From assembly GCF_027887165.1 (NCBI RefSeq), contig NC_077229.1, forward strand, positions 373,993,573 to 374,057,572: DNA of 64,000 bases. Reading direction: 5' to 3'. Below, one piece after another: positions 10,973 to 23,423 of this stretch (the stretch's first letter is position 1; each line of letters begins with the position of its first letter). Both the position numbers and the translations under genes were made by a program. Below the pieces are notes generated by a model. That model saw only the letters and a program-made list of their open reading frames with translations, searched no databases and was not told the DNA's origin. The DNA comes from Monodelphis domestica (lineage: Eukaryota; Chordata; Mammalia; Didelphimorphia; Didelphidae).

Positions 10973-12237
10973 TCAGGAAGGAAATGATTTACATGGGACC
11001 TGATGGGAGGGGAAGATATCACAGGTGTAGAAAATCCCTGTTCTCCTTGTAATGAGGGGAGAATTTGAGGAACAGGTTGCAGGACCCCTTGGGAGAACCT
11101 TTATAAGAACATGGGCAAGAGTCCCATAGGAGGGGCAGATATGAACAGGATATAATCTGAATGGCTAAAAGAAATATTAGGATCCACAGATAACAGATTC
11201 AATTGAATATTTTTTTTTGGTTCTGTATACTTAAAAAAATTTCCCCTTTTTATTGTCCATATTCTCTTTCCCATCACTATTTTCTTACTGTTCTCTATTC
11301 TTTGAAGGAAAAAAAAGACTTCTATTCTGCTCAACAAAAACTCTCTCTTATAAATTTGTCTTTGGAATAGTATTTCACCAAGACTTTTGATGTTAATCCT
11401 TCACTGATGATTCACTTTATAGGAGGAGAAGGAGTGGAAGAAGGGTCGAGAAGACGAGAAGAAAAATGAAACAGAAAGTCAATAATATCTCATCTGAGAA
11501 GCCTGCCCTCCTTTGGACTTGTGTTTATGGCTTGCTTTTGTGTCTGTTTCTCGCTTTTGTCTGCAATCCCACTGGACAGGAACTGTCTCTTCCTTTATGT
11601 TGTGAAAGTAACCTATAAATAATAATAACACTGTTTTTTGAGAGTTTCTAAATGTTATTTGGATTGCTTATTTGAAAAACAAGATTTTTTTCAATGATAT
11701 ATTTCTACGCTGGCTAAAGTCAACAATGGTTTAAAAAATCTTTTGGCAAAACGACCATTGTCAAGGATGGCATAAAATTGATGTTAATATAGTAGTTCAG
11801 AATAAAAAGTATCAACCCCAAGACATGGTTCGGAATGTGGAAGTTGTTGCTCATAATTCATGACACAGAGCCAGGATCACTATTTTAAATTCAGTTAAGA
11901 GGGAGCATGCAGGAGGGAGGAAAGAAGAGCCCAAGAAGGAGGAGGAAGACAAGAGTGCTTTTGATAAAAGTTAAAATCAATTTGATTCTTTCACCAGCAG
12001 ATTAGAAGGTTTTTGTATATTTTTATGGGGGAATTTCTTATGTATTTACATGGACTCAATTTATATTTACTTAATTTTTAAACATTTGCTTTTCAAAAAA
12101 TTCCCATTGTTTGGTAGGTGTTGCCACTTACCACTGTAAGTTACAGGTGTTGGCTTTATTTTATAATTGGATAATTGAAAAAACAGAAACAATATTTGAG
12201 GTCATGAGGTAAACCAAGAAAAATTGTAAATATCTGA
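10973..12237. other. Intergenic, mostly unclassified
   Basis: No gene supported. 11405-11470 is purine rich (GGAGAA/AGAAGA), and 11595-11635 ends in AATAATAATAA, possibly an old retroposon tail. Confidence 0.4.
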
Positions 12238-12239
12238 CC

Positions 12240-12490
12240 TGGAGCTAGGTGGCACAGTGGATAGAGTGTGAGCCTGAAGTCAGGCAAAATCATCTTCCTG
12301 AGTTCAAATCTGACTTCAGATACCTACTAGCGCTGTGACCCTGAGTAAGTTACTTAACTGTTTGCCTCAGTGTCTTCAACTGTAAAATGAGCTAGAGAAG
12401 GAAATGGTAAACCACTCCAACCTTTTTGCCAAGAAAATCCTAAATGGGGTCATAGAGTCAAGCATAATTGAATGGGAACTCAGTCTTTCT
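12240..12490 (+). mobile_element. Marsupial CORE-SINE, near full length
   Basis: The tRNA-like head 'gagctaggtggcacagtgga' is followed by 'cctgagttcaaatctgactt', 'gctgtgaccctgagtaagtt', 'ctgtaaaatgagctag' and 'aatggtaaaccactccaac', in family order. The tail has 'aatggggtcatagagtcaag'. Confidence 0.85.
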
Positions 12491-12639
12491 AACTCAGGCT
12501 ACCTACCAAACAATAACTCACCATCAGCTATTTTGAATAATTCACATTTTACAATGAATTTATAAAGATTACTCTTCTAAGTTATAATAATAGCAGGACC
12601 TTGAAATTTTATGACATTTTAACTTTTAAAACCATTTTG

Positions 12640-12890
12640 AAATGCATTATTCCATTTTATTTTCATAATAACATCTCCATGAAGTTATATGAATGAAGAA
12701 ATTGAGACTTCTGAGCTTTAAAGTAGCTGGCCCAGGTTAAAAGGAGTCATATGGTGGCAGAGCTACCCCAGGGACCTAGATGAGGAACATAGAGGTTAAG
12801 TGACTTGCCAAAAGTTTCAAAGTTATCCTAGCCAGAGGTGGGATTTGAACTCAGGTTGTCATGATTCTATTATATAGAATCTATTTGACA
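12640..12890 (+). mobile_element. MIR-type SINE
   Basis: 'attccattttattttcata', 'gaggttaagtgacttgcc' and 'gtgggatttgaactcaggt' follow MIR order. Confidence 0.65.
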
Positions 12891-12894
12891 TTCT

Positions 12895-14285
12895 ATTTGA
12901 CAAAAACTTGGAAAATTGGAAATCAGTATGGGAGAGATTAGGTTTAGATCAACATCTCATACCTTACACCAAGATAAACTCAGAATGGGTCAATAACTTG
13001 AATATAAAGAAGGAAACTATAAGTAAATTAGGTGAAAACAGAATAGTATACCTGTCAGATCTTTGGGAAAAGAAAGATTTTAAGACAAAGCAAGAGTTGG
13101 AAAAAATACAAAATGTAAAATAAATAATTTTGATTACATTAAATTAAAAAGTTTTTGTACAAACAAAACCAATGCAACCAAAATTAGAAGGGAGGCAACA
13201 AATTGGGAAAAAAATCTTTAAAACAAAAACCTTTGACAAAGGTCTAATCACTCAAATTTATAAGAAGTCAAATCAATTGTACAAAAAATCAAGCTGTTCC
13301 CCAATTGATAAATGGGCAAGGGACATGAGTAGGCAATTTTCAGATAAAGAAATAAAAAGTATTAATAAGCCCATGAAAAAGTGTTCTAAATCTCTTATAT
13401 TCAGAGAAATGCAAATCAAAACAACTCTGAGGTATCTCCTCATACATAGCAGATTGGCTAACATGACAGCAAAAGAAAGTAATGAATGCTGGAGGGGATG
13501 TGGCAAAATAGGGATATTAATACATTGCTGGTGGAGTTGTGAATTGATCTAACCATTCTGGATGGCAATTTGGAACTATGGCCAAAGGGTGCTAAAAGAC
13601 TGCCTTCCCATTGATCCAGCCATAGTATGGCTGGGTTTGTACCCCAAAGAGATGATAGGGAAAAAGACTTGTACCAAAATATTCATAGCTGTGCTCTTTG
13701 TGATGGCCAAAAAAATTGGAAAATGAGGGGATGCCCTTCAATTGGGGAATGACTGAACAAATTGTGGTATATGTTGGTGATGGAATACTATTATGGTCAA
13801 AGGAATAATAAAGTGGAGGAATTCCATGGGGACTGGAACAGCCTCCAGGAATTGATTCAGAGTGAAAGGAGCAGAACCAGGAGAACATTGTACTCAGAGA
13901 ATGATACACTGTGGTACAATCGAATGTAATGGACTTCTCTACTAGAAGCAATGCAATGATTCAGAACTATTCAGAGGGACATATGAGAAAAAATGCTATC
14001 CACATCCAAAGGAAAAATTGTGGGAAAAGAAACACAGAAGAAAAACAACTGCTTGATCACATGGTTTGATGGGGATATGATTGGGGATGTAGACTCTAAA
14101 TGATCATCCCAATGCAAACATCAACAACATGGAAATGGGTTCTGATCAAGAACACATGTAAAACCCAGTGTAATTGTGCATTGGATATGGGAGGGAGATG
14201 GGGGAGGGGAGGGAAAGAACAAGAGTCTTGGGAAAATATTCTAAATTAATTAATTAAATAAAATTTCCAAAACTTAAAAAAAAAA
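12895..14285 (+). mobile_element. 5'-truncated L1, sense
   Basis: It holds the ORF2 C-terminal part followed by a complete 3' UTR ('gtagactctaaatgatcat', 'aacatggaaatgggttctga', 'ggagatgggggagggga') and a short A tail at about 14274-14285. The same 3' UTR, reversed, starts the elements at 6620 and 25806. Confidence 0.9.
12908..13552 (+). pseudogene. L1 ORF2 C-terminal remnant
   Basis: Two open stretches, 12908-13123 and 13172-13552, encode the ORF2 C-terminal region. It runs from the WERLGLD-like segment through DLWEKKDFKTK, and later CSPIDKWARDMSRQFS and the GCGKIGILIHCWWSCEL end, which includes Cys/His residues typical of the L1 C-terminal domain. The reading frame leaves and returns between about 13110 and 13215, so there are at least two indels. 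No reverse transcriptase or endonuclease domain is present because the element is 5' truncated. It is non-coding today. Confidence 0.85.
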
Positions 14286-15065
14286 TTATGAGTGAAGTTC
14301 TTCCATTTGCTCTCCTGTTTAAATCAAAACTAGCCAAATTTCATATAAGAAATTTGTGTCCTTGAAGACTATCATTAAATTATGGCAGTGCATTAATTAG
14401 AATCTTAAAATTTATATTTAATATCATTTAAAGAAATGGCCAAGATAGTTTTTTGGTGGGCAGAAAGCAAAATGGCATAACATGGGAACTGAACTCTTTT
14501 GTTGGCATAGGTCCTAAATTCGTTATTTACGTTTTCCTTCAAATGTTCTTCCTTTAGAATTTGTTGAGCACTGAAATTCATCTAGGGACTAGTAATCAGT
14601 GCTGGTTGTTCCAAGATGCCCAATTAAATTTTTATCGCAAGCAGAAGCTGAGATAAAGCTAGATAAACCATTGCTGCAAACCTAGAACTTTGCTTCCTTT
14701 GAAAAGAGTCTCAGTTATAATGAAATGAGCCAATTTCCACAGCTTCAGGCAGTGATCAAACTGTTCTTACTGGCACAAAATGATTTTTCCCTGGACAGAT
14801 TCTACTGTAGCCACCATTTTGGTTGTTCAAAGAAATGGGCAATTAATATCCTAAGATGTGGTGATGAGCACCATTCTTTTGGATAGACATTCTATGTTCC
14901 TTTATTAAAATGTGAGAGAAATAAAAAAAAAGACAAATTGCTCTTGTGTGTGGAAGAGAAAATTGGGCATCCCAAATGAGGTTAGAGCTACTAATACTTA
15001 AACTAGTTAATCACATCATGGAGCTGTTGGTAGGAAAGTGCTTTGTTAAATCTTAGAGCATGTTG
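14286..15065. other. Intergenic, nothing recognised
   Basis: No gene and no confident repeat family seen. Confidence 0.45.
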
Positions 15066-15069
15066 TATA

Positions 15070-15205
15070 GGTGAATTATTATTTTCAAGTAGATTGTAAA
15101 CTACTTGAATCCAGTGACTGGCCATTTTTCATCTTTGTGTCCTCACCTATCACAGTACAAAGTATGTAACAGATGCTTAATGAGTATTTGTTGAATGAAA
15201 TTGGG
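15070..15205 (+). mobile_element. L2 3' end
   Basis: 'agattgtaaactacttgaat', 'catctttgtgtcctcacct' and 'gatgcttaatgagtatttgttgaatga' are the classic L2 terminus. Confidence 0.75.
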
Positions 15206-15710
15206 ATCAGTTTCCATTGTCATAAATATAAGAAGCTTTTGGAGTTAGTAGTCAGGCATATTGTTGAGTTCAATGAGGATATAGATTATTCAAGGCAAGC
15301 CAGAGAAAACAACTGCAAATTAAGTAGAGACCTTATAGTAAAGGTCCAGGTCAACATTATTTCCAGGACTGAGGAAATAGCATGTTTTCTTTGGAAATGA
15401 GAATGCCCAGAATTCTGTATGAGCTTCAGCGGGTGATGATGCCCCTGAGGAAGTTGAGATGGAGATGACCAGATGAGAAACATGAAGATAAAGAGGAAGG
15501 GATGAGGCAGAAGAGAAAAGAGAACTAGCCAGGAATTTTTCCACTTGAGCTGCATTTTTTTTCCTACAGAGGCTTGATGACAGTAAGATATATATCAATA
15601 GTGGCAGCTGCTTCATTCTGGTGCCAATGCATCGAATAGAAGTAGGGGGAAACATAAAGGTATGAGAGGGAGAGGCCAGGAGGGTGAGCAGTTCTGGTGT
15701 GGAGTCAGCC
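15206..15710. other. Intergenic, nothing recognised
   Basis: The 151-residue minus-strand open frame across 15320-15775 overlaps the SINE at its N-terminal side and has no recognisable domain. Confidence 0.4.
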
Positions 15711-15714
15711 ATGG

Positions 15715-15905
15715 GGAGTAGCTGCACAGTGGAGAGTCCCACCTCTGAAGTCAGAGGACACAGGTTCAAATCCATCTTCTAATACTATCTGCATGAAGGT
15801 AGGCAAGTCTCTCTGCTGTCTGGGTCTTGGTTTCCTTATGTGTAAAATAAGAGTGAAGGGAGAAAGCCTCTAAGCTCTGCTATAGTGTCAGCTGAAGGAC
15901 TAAGT
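15715..15905 (+). mobile_element. CORE-SINE
   Basis: 'agtagctgcacagtggagag', 'cacaggttcaaatccatctt' and 'gtttccttatgtgtaaaata' follow family order. Confidence 0.65.
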
Positions 15906-16904
15906 GAACACTGAAGTTAGTAAGAAGTTTCTCTTGCAGCTCTTAGGAATGACTGAGGTTAGACATTGGTTCAGTGGGCAAACTCCCCCTGTAAAAGACT
16001 GGAATCAATGAGAAGTGGTGAATGCAGAAGGCTTCTTTTGATATACAAACACTTCACTATAGACTGGAATACATGCCACAAATGGCTCTAATGTAGGATG
16101 AATGTATGTTCCTATTCAGAAAACAGTTTTATCCTTTGAATGAACACATTTTGTATCATCAGAAAAACAATTAACCATCTGCTCAAATATTACTGTATCG
16201 TATTATTGGTCAACTGTTTGAAACTGAAGATCTAGCCGATGATTTGCTTTATTGAGAAACATATTTTAGGTTTCTTCAAGCATGTAAAACAATTTAAATT
16301 AAATGTGTTTGTTATTAATTCAGAGGGTACCTCCATTGGGCTCCTTTCCCCACTGGTACATCAAACGGTGTCATTAGTTTCTACCTTGTCTTTCCCATCC
16401 TACCTGCTGGCTTGTTGTCATCTACTCAGTTTCCTGGTGTGATCTTGAACCATTTGGGCCATCTGTCTGTAAGATTAGGTCGGGGGTCCTTCTGGATCCA
16501 GGACCTCCCCCTGGGCCCTGTCCTGCCCTACTGCCAAAACCCACTGCCTCTATTACCATCAAAAGGGGGTTTGGGTTAGTGTAGGTTTATCTATATTAGG
16601 GACTGGGGTCTTTAGACAGATAGGTAAGGATTAGGTTAGCTCAAAATCTGTGAAGACTCTCAGTGAAAAGATGCTTAGATGGAGGGCGTGGATTTAGGTA
16701 GTTGTTATTAGTTTAGGCTTATTCAAATCCCATCTTCACCTTTCCTTGTCATAAGAAATCCAATATCCATCCCTGTTATATAGTGGTCTGTGCTTGTTAC
16801 CTTGGGACAGGCTCTGTCTAGACTGGGTCTGTTAGCTGTCAGCCCACAGTCAACCTACTGACACTACCTTCCCAAATCCCAAATCCCATCCTCAAACCAC
16901 CCTC
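15906..16904. other. Intergenic, unclassified; G+C-richer block 16470-16905
   Basis: 16470-16905 differs from its flanks in composition and looks like an inserted unit. Possible LTR-like ends are TGT near 16469 and ACA near 16910, but I found no target duplication, so I leave it unnamed. Confidence 0.3.
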
Positions 16905-17165
16905 CATTACAACACCCAGAGAAAGAACTGTGGGAGTAGAAATCCAGAAGAAAACATATGATTTATCATTTATTTATAGGAGTATTGAATTTGGATTTGA
17001 GCCTTAAAAGATTATTACAAAAATGAATAATAAGGAAGTAGGATTTGAATGATAATGCATGTATATCCCAGTGGAATTGCTTGTCAGCTCTGGGAGTATA
17101 GAGGGGAAGGAGACAACATGAATCATGTAGCCATGGAAAAATTGCATTAATTTTAAATTTTAATT
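16905..17165 (+). mobile_element. L1 3' UTR fragment
   Basis: 'agagaaagaactgtgggagt' and 'agaaatccagaagaaaacat' match the L1 3' UTR start. It ends in TTAATTAATTTAAAATAAAA. Confidence 0.6.
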
Positions 17166-17169
17166 AATT

Positions 17170-18075
17170 TAAAATAAAAAATCATTATTTGAGAAACAGA
17201 ATAACTTAGTCATAGAATTCTTGGCTCAGTCAGTAAAAATTGGATATCATTTCTCCTATAAGTTTTAGGGGTCTTACTTGCTAATATAGGAAAAACTAAA
17301 CTAAAATCAGTAAATTTTTGAAATAAAGAAATTAGGAATTTATTTAGTGAATCCTTAACACAGTAATTCACGTGTACTTTTCTGTTTACTACATACACCG
17401 TTGTTTTAATGGATCTGTGTGACTTCACTGGTGACCCTTCATATGAACAGATTATAAACCATATAAAATTTCTCATCCTGTGAGATTTCTTGTCCATAGC
17501 TTCCCATAAATCCTTCAAGGGGAATCTAGTCAATATGCTTGAGCTTCCTGCAGTTATATTAATATTTCACAAATGACAATACAAATACAGCAGATGGGCT
17601 CCCTATCTGTTTTTCTGTGTTTCTGCCTGATTCTACCCAAGTTCTTTTTTAGTCATGAATAGTGTTGAGGTTGGTATCATTGACAAATTCTCTCAAAATG
17701 ATCTTGGCTTAGCTTCATTTCATTTTAAGTCTCTGTAGGCTGGCTTTCTCTTCATTGTTTTTCTTTTCTTTTTTTCATTGGGAGGTTATGCCTGGCATCT
17801 GCTCTTTAAAATTTTGCAAATGAGCTTGTCTTCTCTATTACTCTCAATTAACATATCTCTCCCCTTGGAAAAGGGGTCAAATGTTTGGGGCTTCAACTGT
17901 ATTTTGGGATCCTTTGGCTTCCTTATTGTGGTTATGATATAGGAAGCAACATGTATAGAAAAATATAAAATATATATTAAATAAAGGTTATTTGGGGGGA
18001 GTGGAGTTTCAAGCAGTTAGAGGGATCAGGGAAGCTCTTAGTTGAGGTTCACTTGTATCAAAAAATAATTTAATT
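17170..18075. other. Intergenic, nothing recognised
   Basis: A+T rich. The 107-residue minus-strand open frame at 17210-17533 has no recognisable domain. Confidence 0.4.
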
Positions 18076-18077
18076 TT

Positions 18078-18270
18078 GGGGGCAGCTGAGTGACTCAGTG
18101 AATTGAGAACCAGGTCTGGAGACAAGAGGTCCAAGTTTCAAATATGACCTTGGACACTTCCTAGCTATGTGACCCTGGGCAAGTCACTTAACCCCCATTG
18201 CTGAGCCCTTACTTCTCTTCTACCTTGGAAGCATGACACAATTCCAAGACTGAAGATGAGGGTTTAAAAA
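18078..18270 (+). mobile_element. Marsupial tRNA-headed SINE, sense
   Basis: The head 'gggggcagctgagtgactca' is followed by 'gctatgtgaccctgggcaag', 'cccattgctgagcccttac' and the tail with 'ccttggaagcatgacac'. It is the same family as the minus-strand copies at 19628, 31595 and 40032. Confidence 0.85.
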
Positions 18271-18464
18271 TAATTTCATTTTAATTGTTCCACATATTTG
18301 GGGTAACATAAAATGTTTTCCAACAAAACAATCATAGACCATATCATGAGTAAATACAATTGACCAATATTTTACTTAGCCCAAACTTTTCCTCAGAAAT
18401 GACAGGTCAATATCTCTAATTTTAGCAATTTCTCATTTTATGAGGTAATTAAAGATTTTGTTTA

Positions 18465-18625
18465 AGTGAATCAAAAAAACATTTGCCAAGGACTCACCAC
18501 ATGCCAGGCATAGTGCTACGTTTTAGTGATACAAAGAAAGGCAAGAACACAGTACTTTCCCACAAGGAACTAATATTCCAGTGGGAGAGGCAACATGTAA
18601 ATAACTATGTGCATCAAGATATATC
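18465..18625 (+). mobile_element. MAR1-type dispersed repeat
   Basis: 'ccacatgccaggcatagtgct', 'gatacaaagaaaggcaaga' and 'gtgggagaggcaacatgtaa' follow the family order. It leads directly into a CA array. Confidence 0.6.
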
Positions 18626-18626
18626 T

Positions 18627-18629
<3 letters not shown>

Positions 18630-18660
<31 letters not shown>
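18630..18660. repeat. (CA)n microsatellite
   Basis: About 15 perfect CA units. Confidence 0.97.
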
Positions 18661-18662
<2 letters not shown>

Positions 18663-19627
18663 TATACACAGAAATAGGTTTGAAAAAGTATAAAATTGAT
18701 GTTTTCTTTTTCTTTCTTTTTAAAAATTCAATCTATTTTTTTTCTGGACTATACAAGTAATATCATGCAAAACACACTTCCATATTGATCATTGTTGTAA
18801 CAGTACACTCATAAAATGAAAACCCCCAAATAAAACCATAAATAAATTAGTGTGAAAGATAGTACACACTGATCTACATTGGACTCTAACAATTCTTTCT
18901 CTGGAGGGGAATAGCATTCCCCATCACAAGTCTTTCAGGATTGAACTAGATTATTGCATTGCTAATAGTAGCCAAATTTTCACAATTGATCACCATACAT
19001 TATTGCTGTTATTGTGCACAATGTTCTCCTAGTCATGCTTATTTCACTCTATTTCTGTTCTTCCAGATCATTACAACTTTTTCTGAAATCATCTTGCCTA
19101 TCATTCCTTATAGCACAATAGTATTCTATTACCGACATGTACCACAATTTGTTGAGCTATTTCCCAATAGATGGCCATCCCCTCAATTTCCAATTCTTTG
19201 CCACCACACACAAAAAAAGCTGCTATAAATATTTTTGTACGAGTAGATCCGTTCCTCTTTTTTTTATTATCATTTTGGCATACAGTCTCAGTAATGGTAT
19301 AACTGGATCAAAGGCTATGCACAATTTATATTCCTTTCCAGTACAATTCCAAATTGCCCTTCAGAATGACTAGATTAATTCACAATGTCAACAACATCCT
19401 CCATGTTTTATTTTTTGTCTCATCACCTCCAACATTTATCACTTTCCTTTATTGGTATATTGGCTAATCTGGTAGGTGTGAAGTGCTGTTTTGATTTGCA
19501 TTTCTCTAATCAAGAGTGATTTAGAACATTTTTTCATATCATTAATTATAACTTTGATTTCTTCATCTGAAAACTGCCTATTCATATCCTTTGACCATTT
19601 GACAATTGGGGAATGACTTATATTCTT

Positions 19628-19830
19628 TTTTTTTTTAAACCCTTACCTTCTGTCTTGGAGTCAATATTGTGTTTTGGCTCCAAGGCAGAAGAGTGGTAAG
19701 GGCTAGGCAATGGGGGTCAAGTGACTTGCCCAGGGTCACACAGCTGGGAAGTGGCTGAGGCCAGATTTGAACCTAGGACCTCCCATCTCTAGGCCTGACT
19801 CTCAATCCACTGAGCCACCCAGCTGCCCCC
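19628..19830 (-). mobile_element. Marsupial tRNA-headed SINE, antisense, 15-bp target duplication
   Basis: ATGACTTATATTCTT is present exactly at 19613-19627 and 19831-19845. The body starts with the T tail and 'aacccttaccttctgtcttg' and ends in 'tgagccacccagctgccccc', a full-length copy. It sits inside L1 A. Confidence 0.95.
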
Positions 19831-19965
19831 ATGACTTATATTCTTATAAATTTGACTTGGTTCTCTATCGATTTGAGAAATTAGACCTTTACCATAGAAA
19901 TGTGTTATAAAAATTTCTCCCAGTTTGTTATTTCCCTTCTAATCTTAGTTAGGTTAGTTTTGTTT

Positions 19966-20806
19966 TGTGAAGATGGGATTGACTCTCCTCTTGCCTACTT
20001 TTAAATTTAATTAACCAAAAGCAAAGACACCCATACTTAACATTAAGTAGGGGAGGTTCACAAACCACTTACTAAAGTGAGATACATCTCTAGAAGGGAC
20101 TGACTGCCTCCTGGACAGTGTTAAGCAAATTTAAAGACTGCAATTGGTCCCCATAAAGTGGAGGAAGGGACAGGAAGTGACTAAAAAAAGGAATATAAAA
20201 GATGATGAACTTCCTGTCCAAGAGATCTTTGGCCTGAATCCTGGGCTTGGAGGATCTTAGCCTGGGACTGTGGCTTGGAGCTATGACTTGGGTCTTTGAC
20301 CTGGATTTTCCAGTTGGAGGATCTTCTCCTTTGGGACTTGGTCTTTGGTCTTTGACCTGAATTTTCAATGTGAAGGACCTAGGGCTGGCAAGTTAAACTG
20401 CTTCTGGTAAGACTGCTCTTGGATCTTCTCCCTTTGGACTTTGGATTGGGTAAGTGAAAAAAAAAAAGCCAACCCTCCTTTCCTGGCTTCTGGAGAGATT
20501 TATCACCAGAGAGGCCTCCCTTTCAGATGAGGTCATGTGGGTGGAACCCCTGCTTAATTCACCACCAGGTCCTCCAGCTGAGGATGAACAAGCCCTCTTG
20601 GGTTGACCCAGGGACCAGAACAACATTTAGGGTGATAGGCGAGACATCCTCTCTACCCTCTTTTATAGTTCTCTACTTTCACTTCTTCTACCTTTTTGTA
20701 AATAAAACTACTAAAAGTCATTTTTGTCTTGTTATAATATTTTTAAATCACAACCACAGTATTATCTTAAAATTCTCAGCCAAACCTTTAATTTTAATTC
20801 CTTACA
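19966..20806 (+). mobile_element. Solo LTR 1 (endogenous retrovirus, 4-bp target duplication)
   Basis: The 841-bp unit begins TGTGAAGATGGG and ends TTCCTTACA. It is flanked by GTTT at 19962-19965 and 20807-20810, and the L1 A sequence joins perfectly when it is removed. A TATAAAA box lies at 20194-20200 and an AATAAA signal at 20701-20706, so it reads left to right with a long R region and a short U5. Internal near-repeats of the 'gtctttgacctg' block lie at about 20285-20370. No gag, pol or env is attached, so it is a recombined solo LTR. A 4-bp duplication is typical of gamma-like (class I) elements. Confidence 0.88.
20194..20200 (+). promoter_or_regulatory. TATA box of solo LTR 1
   Basis: TATAAAA, 228 bp into the LTR. 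An AATAAA at 20701-20706 follows about 500 bp later, as expected for an R region between them. Confidence 0.65.
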
Positions 20807-21621
20807 GTTTGTATAAAACCTTTTTAATTTAATATAATCAAAAATTTTTATTTTACATCTTATAATGCTATCTCTTGGTTGTTCATAAATTCTTCCCTTC
20901 TTTCTAGACCTGCCAGGTATACTACTCAATGTTCCCCTAATTTAGTTATGGTGTCACTTTTATATCTAAATCTATATCCATTTTGACTTTATCTTGGTTT
21001 AGGGTGTGAGATATTGGCATATACCTAGTTTTTGCCATACCATTTTCTAATTTTCTCAGCAGTTTTTGTTAAATAGTGAGTTCTTATCCTAAAAGCTAGG
21101 GTCTTTGGGTTTATCAAACACTATCTTGCTAACATAATTTACTCCTATATATTGTGTATCTAATCTATTCTATTGATCTATTATTCTGTTTCTTAGCCAG
21201 TACCAGACTGTTTTGATGATAACTGTTTTATAATACAGTGTGATCTGGTACTTCTAGGCTACCTTCATTTTTTTTTCATTAGTTCCCTTGATATTCTTGA
21301 CTTTTTTTTCCAGATAAATTTTGTTATTATTTTTTCTAGTTTTACAAAAAAAAATTTGGTAGTTTGTTATGGCACTGAATCAGCAAATTAATTTAGGGAG
21401 AACTGTCATTTTTATTATATTAGCTTAGCCTATTTAGGTGCAATTAATTTTTTTCCAATTGTTTAGATCTGACTTTATTTGCATGAAAGATGTTTTGTAA
21501 TCATGTTCATATAATTCCTGGGTTTGTCTTGACAAGTAGATTCCCAGGTATTTTATATTATCTAGAATTATTTTGAATAAAATTTCTCTTTCTAGATCTT
21601 GCTGTTGAACTTTATTGGTTA

Positions 21622-21650
21622 TATATGATATATATATATATATATATAAT
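21622..21650. repeat. (TA)n microsatellite in L1 A
   Basis: Short TATATA array in the reversed ORF2 region; not present at the equivalent site of L1 B (27720). Confidence 0.8.
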
Positions 21651-22625
21651 GATATTTGTGGATTTATTTTGTATCTTGCAACTTTACTAAAGCTATTAAC
21701 TATTTCAAGTAGTTTTTAGTTGATTCTTTATAATTCTCCATGTATACCATTATATCATCTGCAAAGAGTGATGATTTAGTTTCTTCATTGCCTACTTTAA
21801 TACCTTCAATTTCTTTTTCTTTTCTTATTGCCAAAGCTAGCATTTCTAATACAATATTAAACAATAGTTCTGATAATGGACATCCTTGCTTAATTCTAGA
21901 TCTTATTGGGAAAGCTTAATCTATCCCCATTGCTGATGATGATACTTGCTGATGGTTTTAGATTGATACTTACCATTTTAAGGGATGACCCATTTATTCC
22001 TATACTTTTTAGTGTTTTTAATAGTAATGGATGGTGTATTTTGTCAAAGGCTTTTATTGCATCTATTAAGATAATCATGTGATTTGTTAGTCTGATTATT
22101 AATATGATCAATTATGCTGATAGTTTTCCTAATATTAAATGAGCCTTGTATTCCTGGTGTAAATTCTACCTTGTCATAATGAATGATCCTTGTGATATAT
22201 TGCTATAGTCCCCTTGATTTAAAAATTTCTCATCTATATTTGTTAATGAAATTGGCCTCTAATTTTCTTTTTTTGTTTTTGCTCTTCATAGCTAAGGTAA
22301 CAGCACCATATTTGTATTATAAACTGAATTTGGTAGGATTTTTTTGCCTATTTTGTGTTGGGATTAATTATTCTTTAAATGTTTGAAAGAATTCACTTGT
22401 GAATCCATCTTGCCCTGAGGATTTTTTCTTAGGGTATGCATTGGTGATTTGCTCAATTTCTTTTTCTGGGATGGGATTACATATTCTATTTCCTCTTTTT
22501 TTAATCTGGGCAATTTGTGTTTTGATAAATATTTCTCCATTTTGCTTAGATTGTCAGATTTGTTGACATATATTTGGGTAAAAGAGCTCCTAATGATTGC
22601 TTTAATTTCCTTTTCATTGATGGTG

Positions 22626-23423
22626 TGATAGAGGTTAGCACTAAAGAAGAAGTGCCAGACTGAAGAGTATATGAAATTTATCACCTCAACTGGCGGGTGG
22701 GGTGGGGTGGGGGGGAAGGGCCCCAGGAGTGAATTTCCTGAGGAGAGAAGACTCTGTCTGGAGAGCAGTGAGGTTCTCTCCATCTGGAGACATCAAAGAG
22801 AGAAGGTGGATAAAGACTTTCTCCTGAGGGTTACCCACCTTTCCTGCTGGTGACTGGACATCTTTTCCCCTAATACTTCCCAATTGAAGGGACTTTCTGA
22901 AGAGAAACCTGAGCAGACTTTGCCTCAGCTCCTGTTGCCCAAGGGTGAGTCAACCTGACTTCTTCTCAGGGGGCTCAGGGTGCCAAGGCCTGAGTTCTCC
23001 CCAAACTTGAGCAGGGAGGAAAAGGTTTAGATAGAAATAGGGACCCCCTTTTCCCACTTTCCTTTTCCCATCCTTCCCTGCCCATTATTCCATTTGTATT
23101 TACCTGTTTGAGTTAACATTAAAAAGTTATCTGTTTCTGAAGCTGAGTGTGAGTAAGTGGATCAAAGGGGAGACATTTTGGTCTCGAGTAGTGGAGGGGG
23201 GGACAAGAGCAAATTGGGGAGAGCAGCATTGGCTAAGGAGGGAAGGCAAAAGGGGGGAAATCTTCAAAACCCCCTCTCTTCTCTCTGAGTCAACCCATTA
23301 CATCTGCTGTCTCCCCTGAACCCCGCTTTGTGGAAAGTAGGAAGTTCTTCTCTCCCTCTCTCTCAATACCTTGGGGCCCAAGCTTTCCCTTTTCTTTTCT
23401 TTTCTTTTCTTTTTTTTAAGACA
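22626..23423 (+). mobile_element. Solo LTR 2 (endogenous retrovirus, 6-bp target duplication)
   Basis: The 798-bp unit begins TGATAGAGG and ends TTAAGACA. It is flanked by ATGGTG at 22620-22625 and 23424-23429, with L1 A resuming on the right. An ATTAAA polyadenylation signal at 23118-23123, followed by TG-rich sequence, supports the + orientation; no clear TATA box was found. A G-run cluster is at 22694-22720 and a CTTTT-type tract at the 3' end. The 6-bp duplication suggests a class II (beta-like) integrase, so it is a different lineage from LTR 1. Confidence 0.8.
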
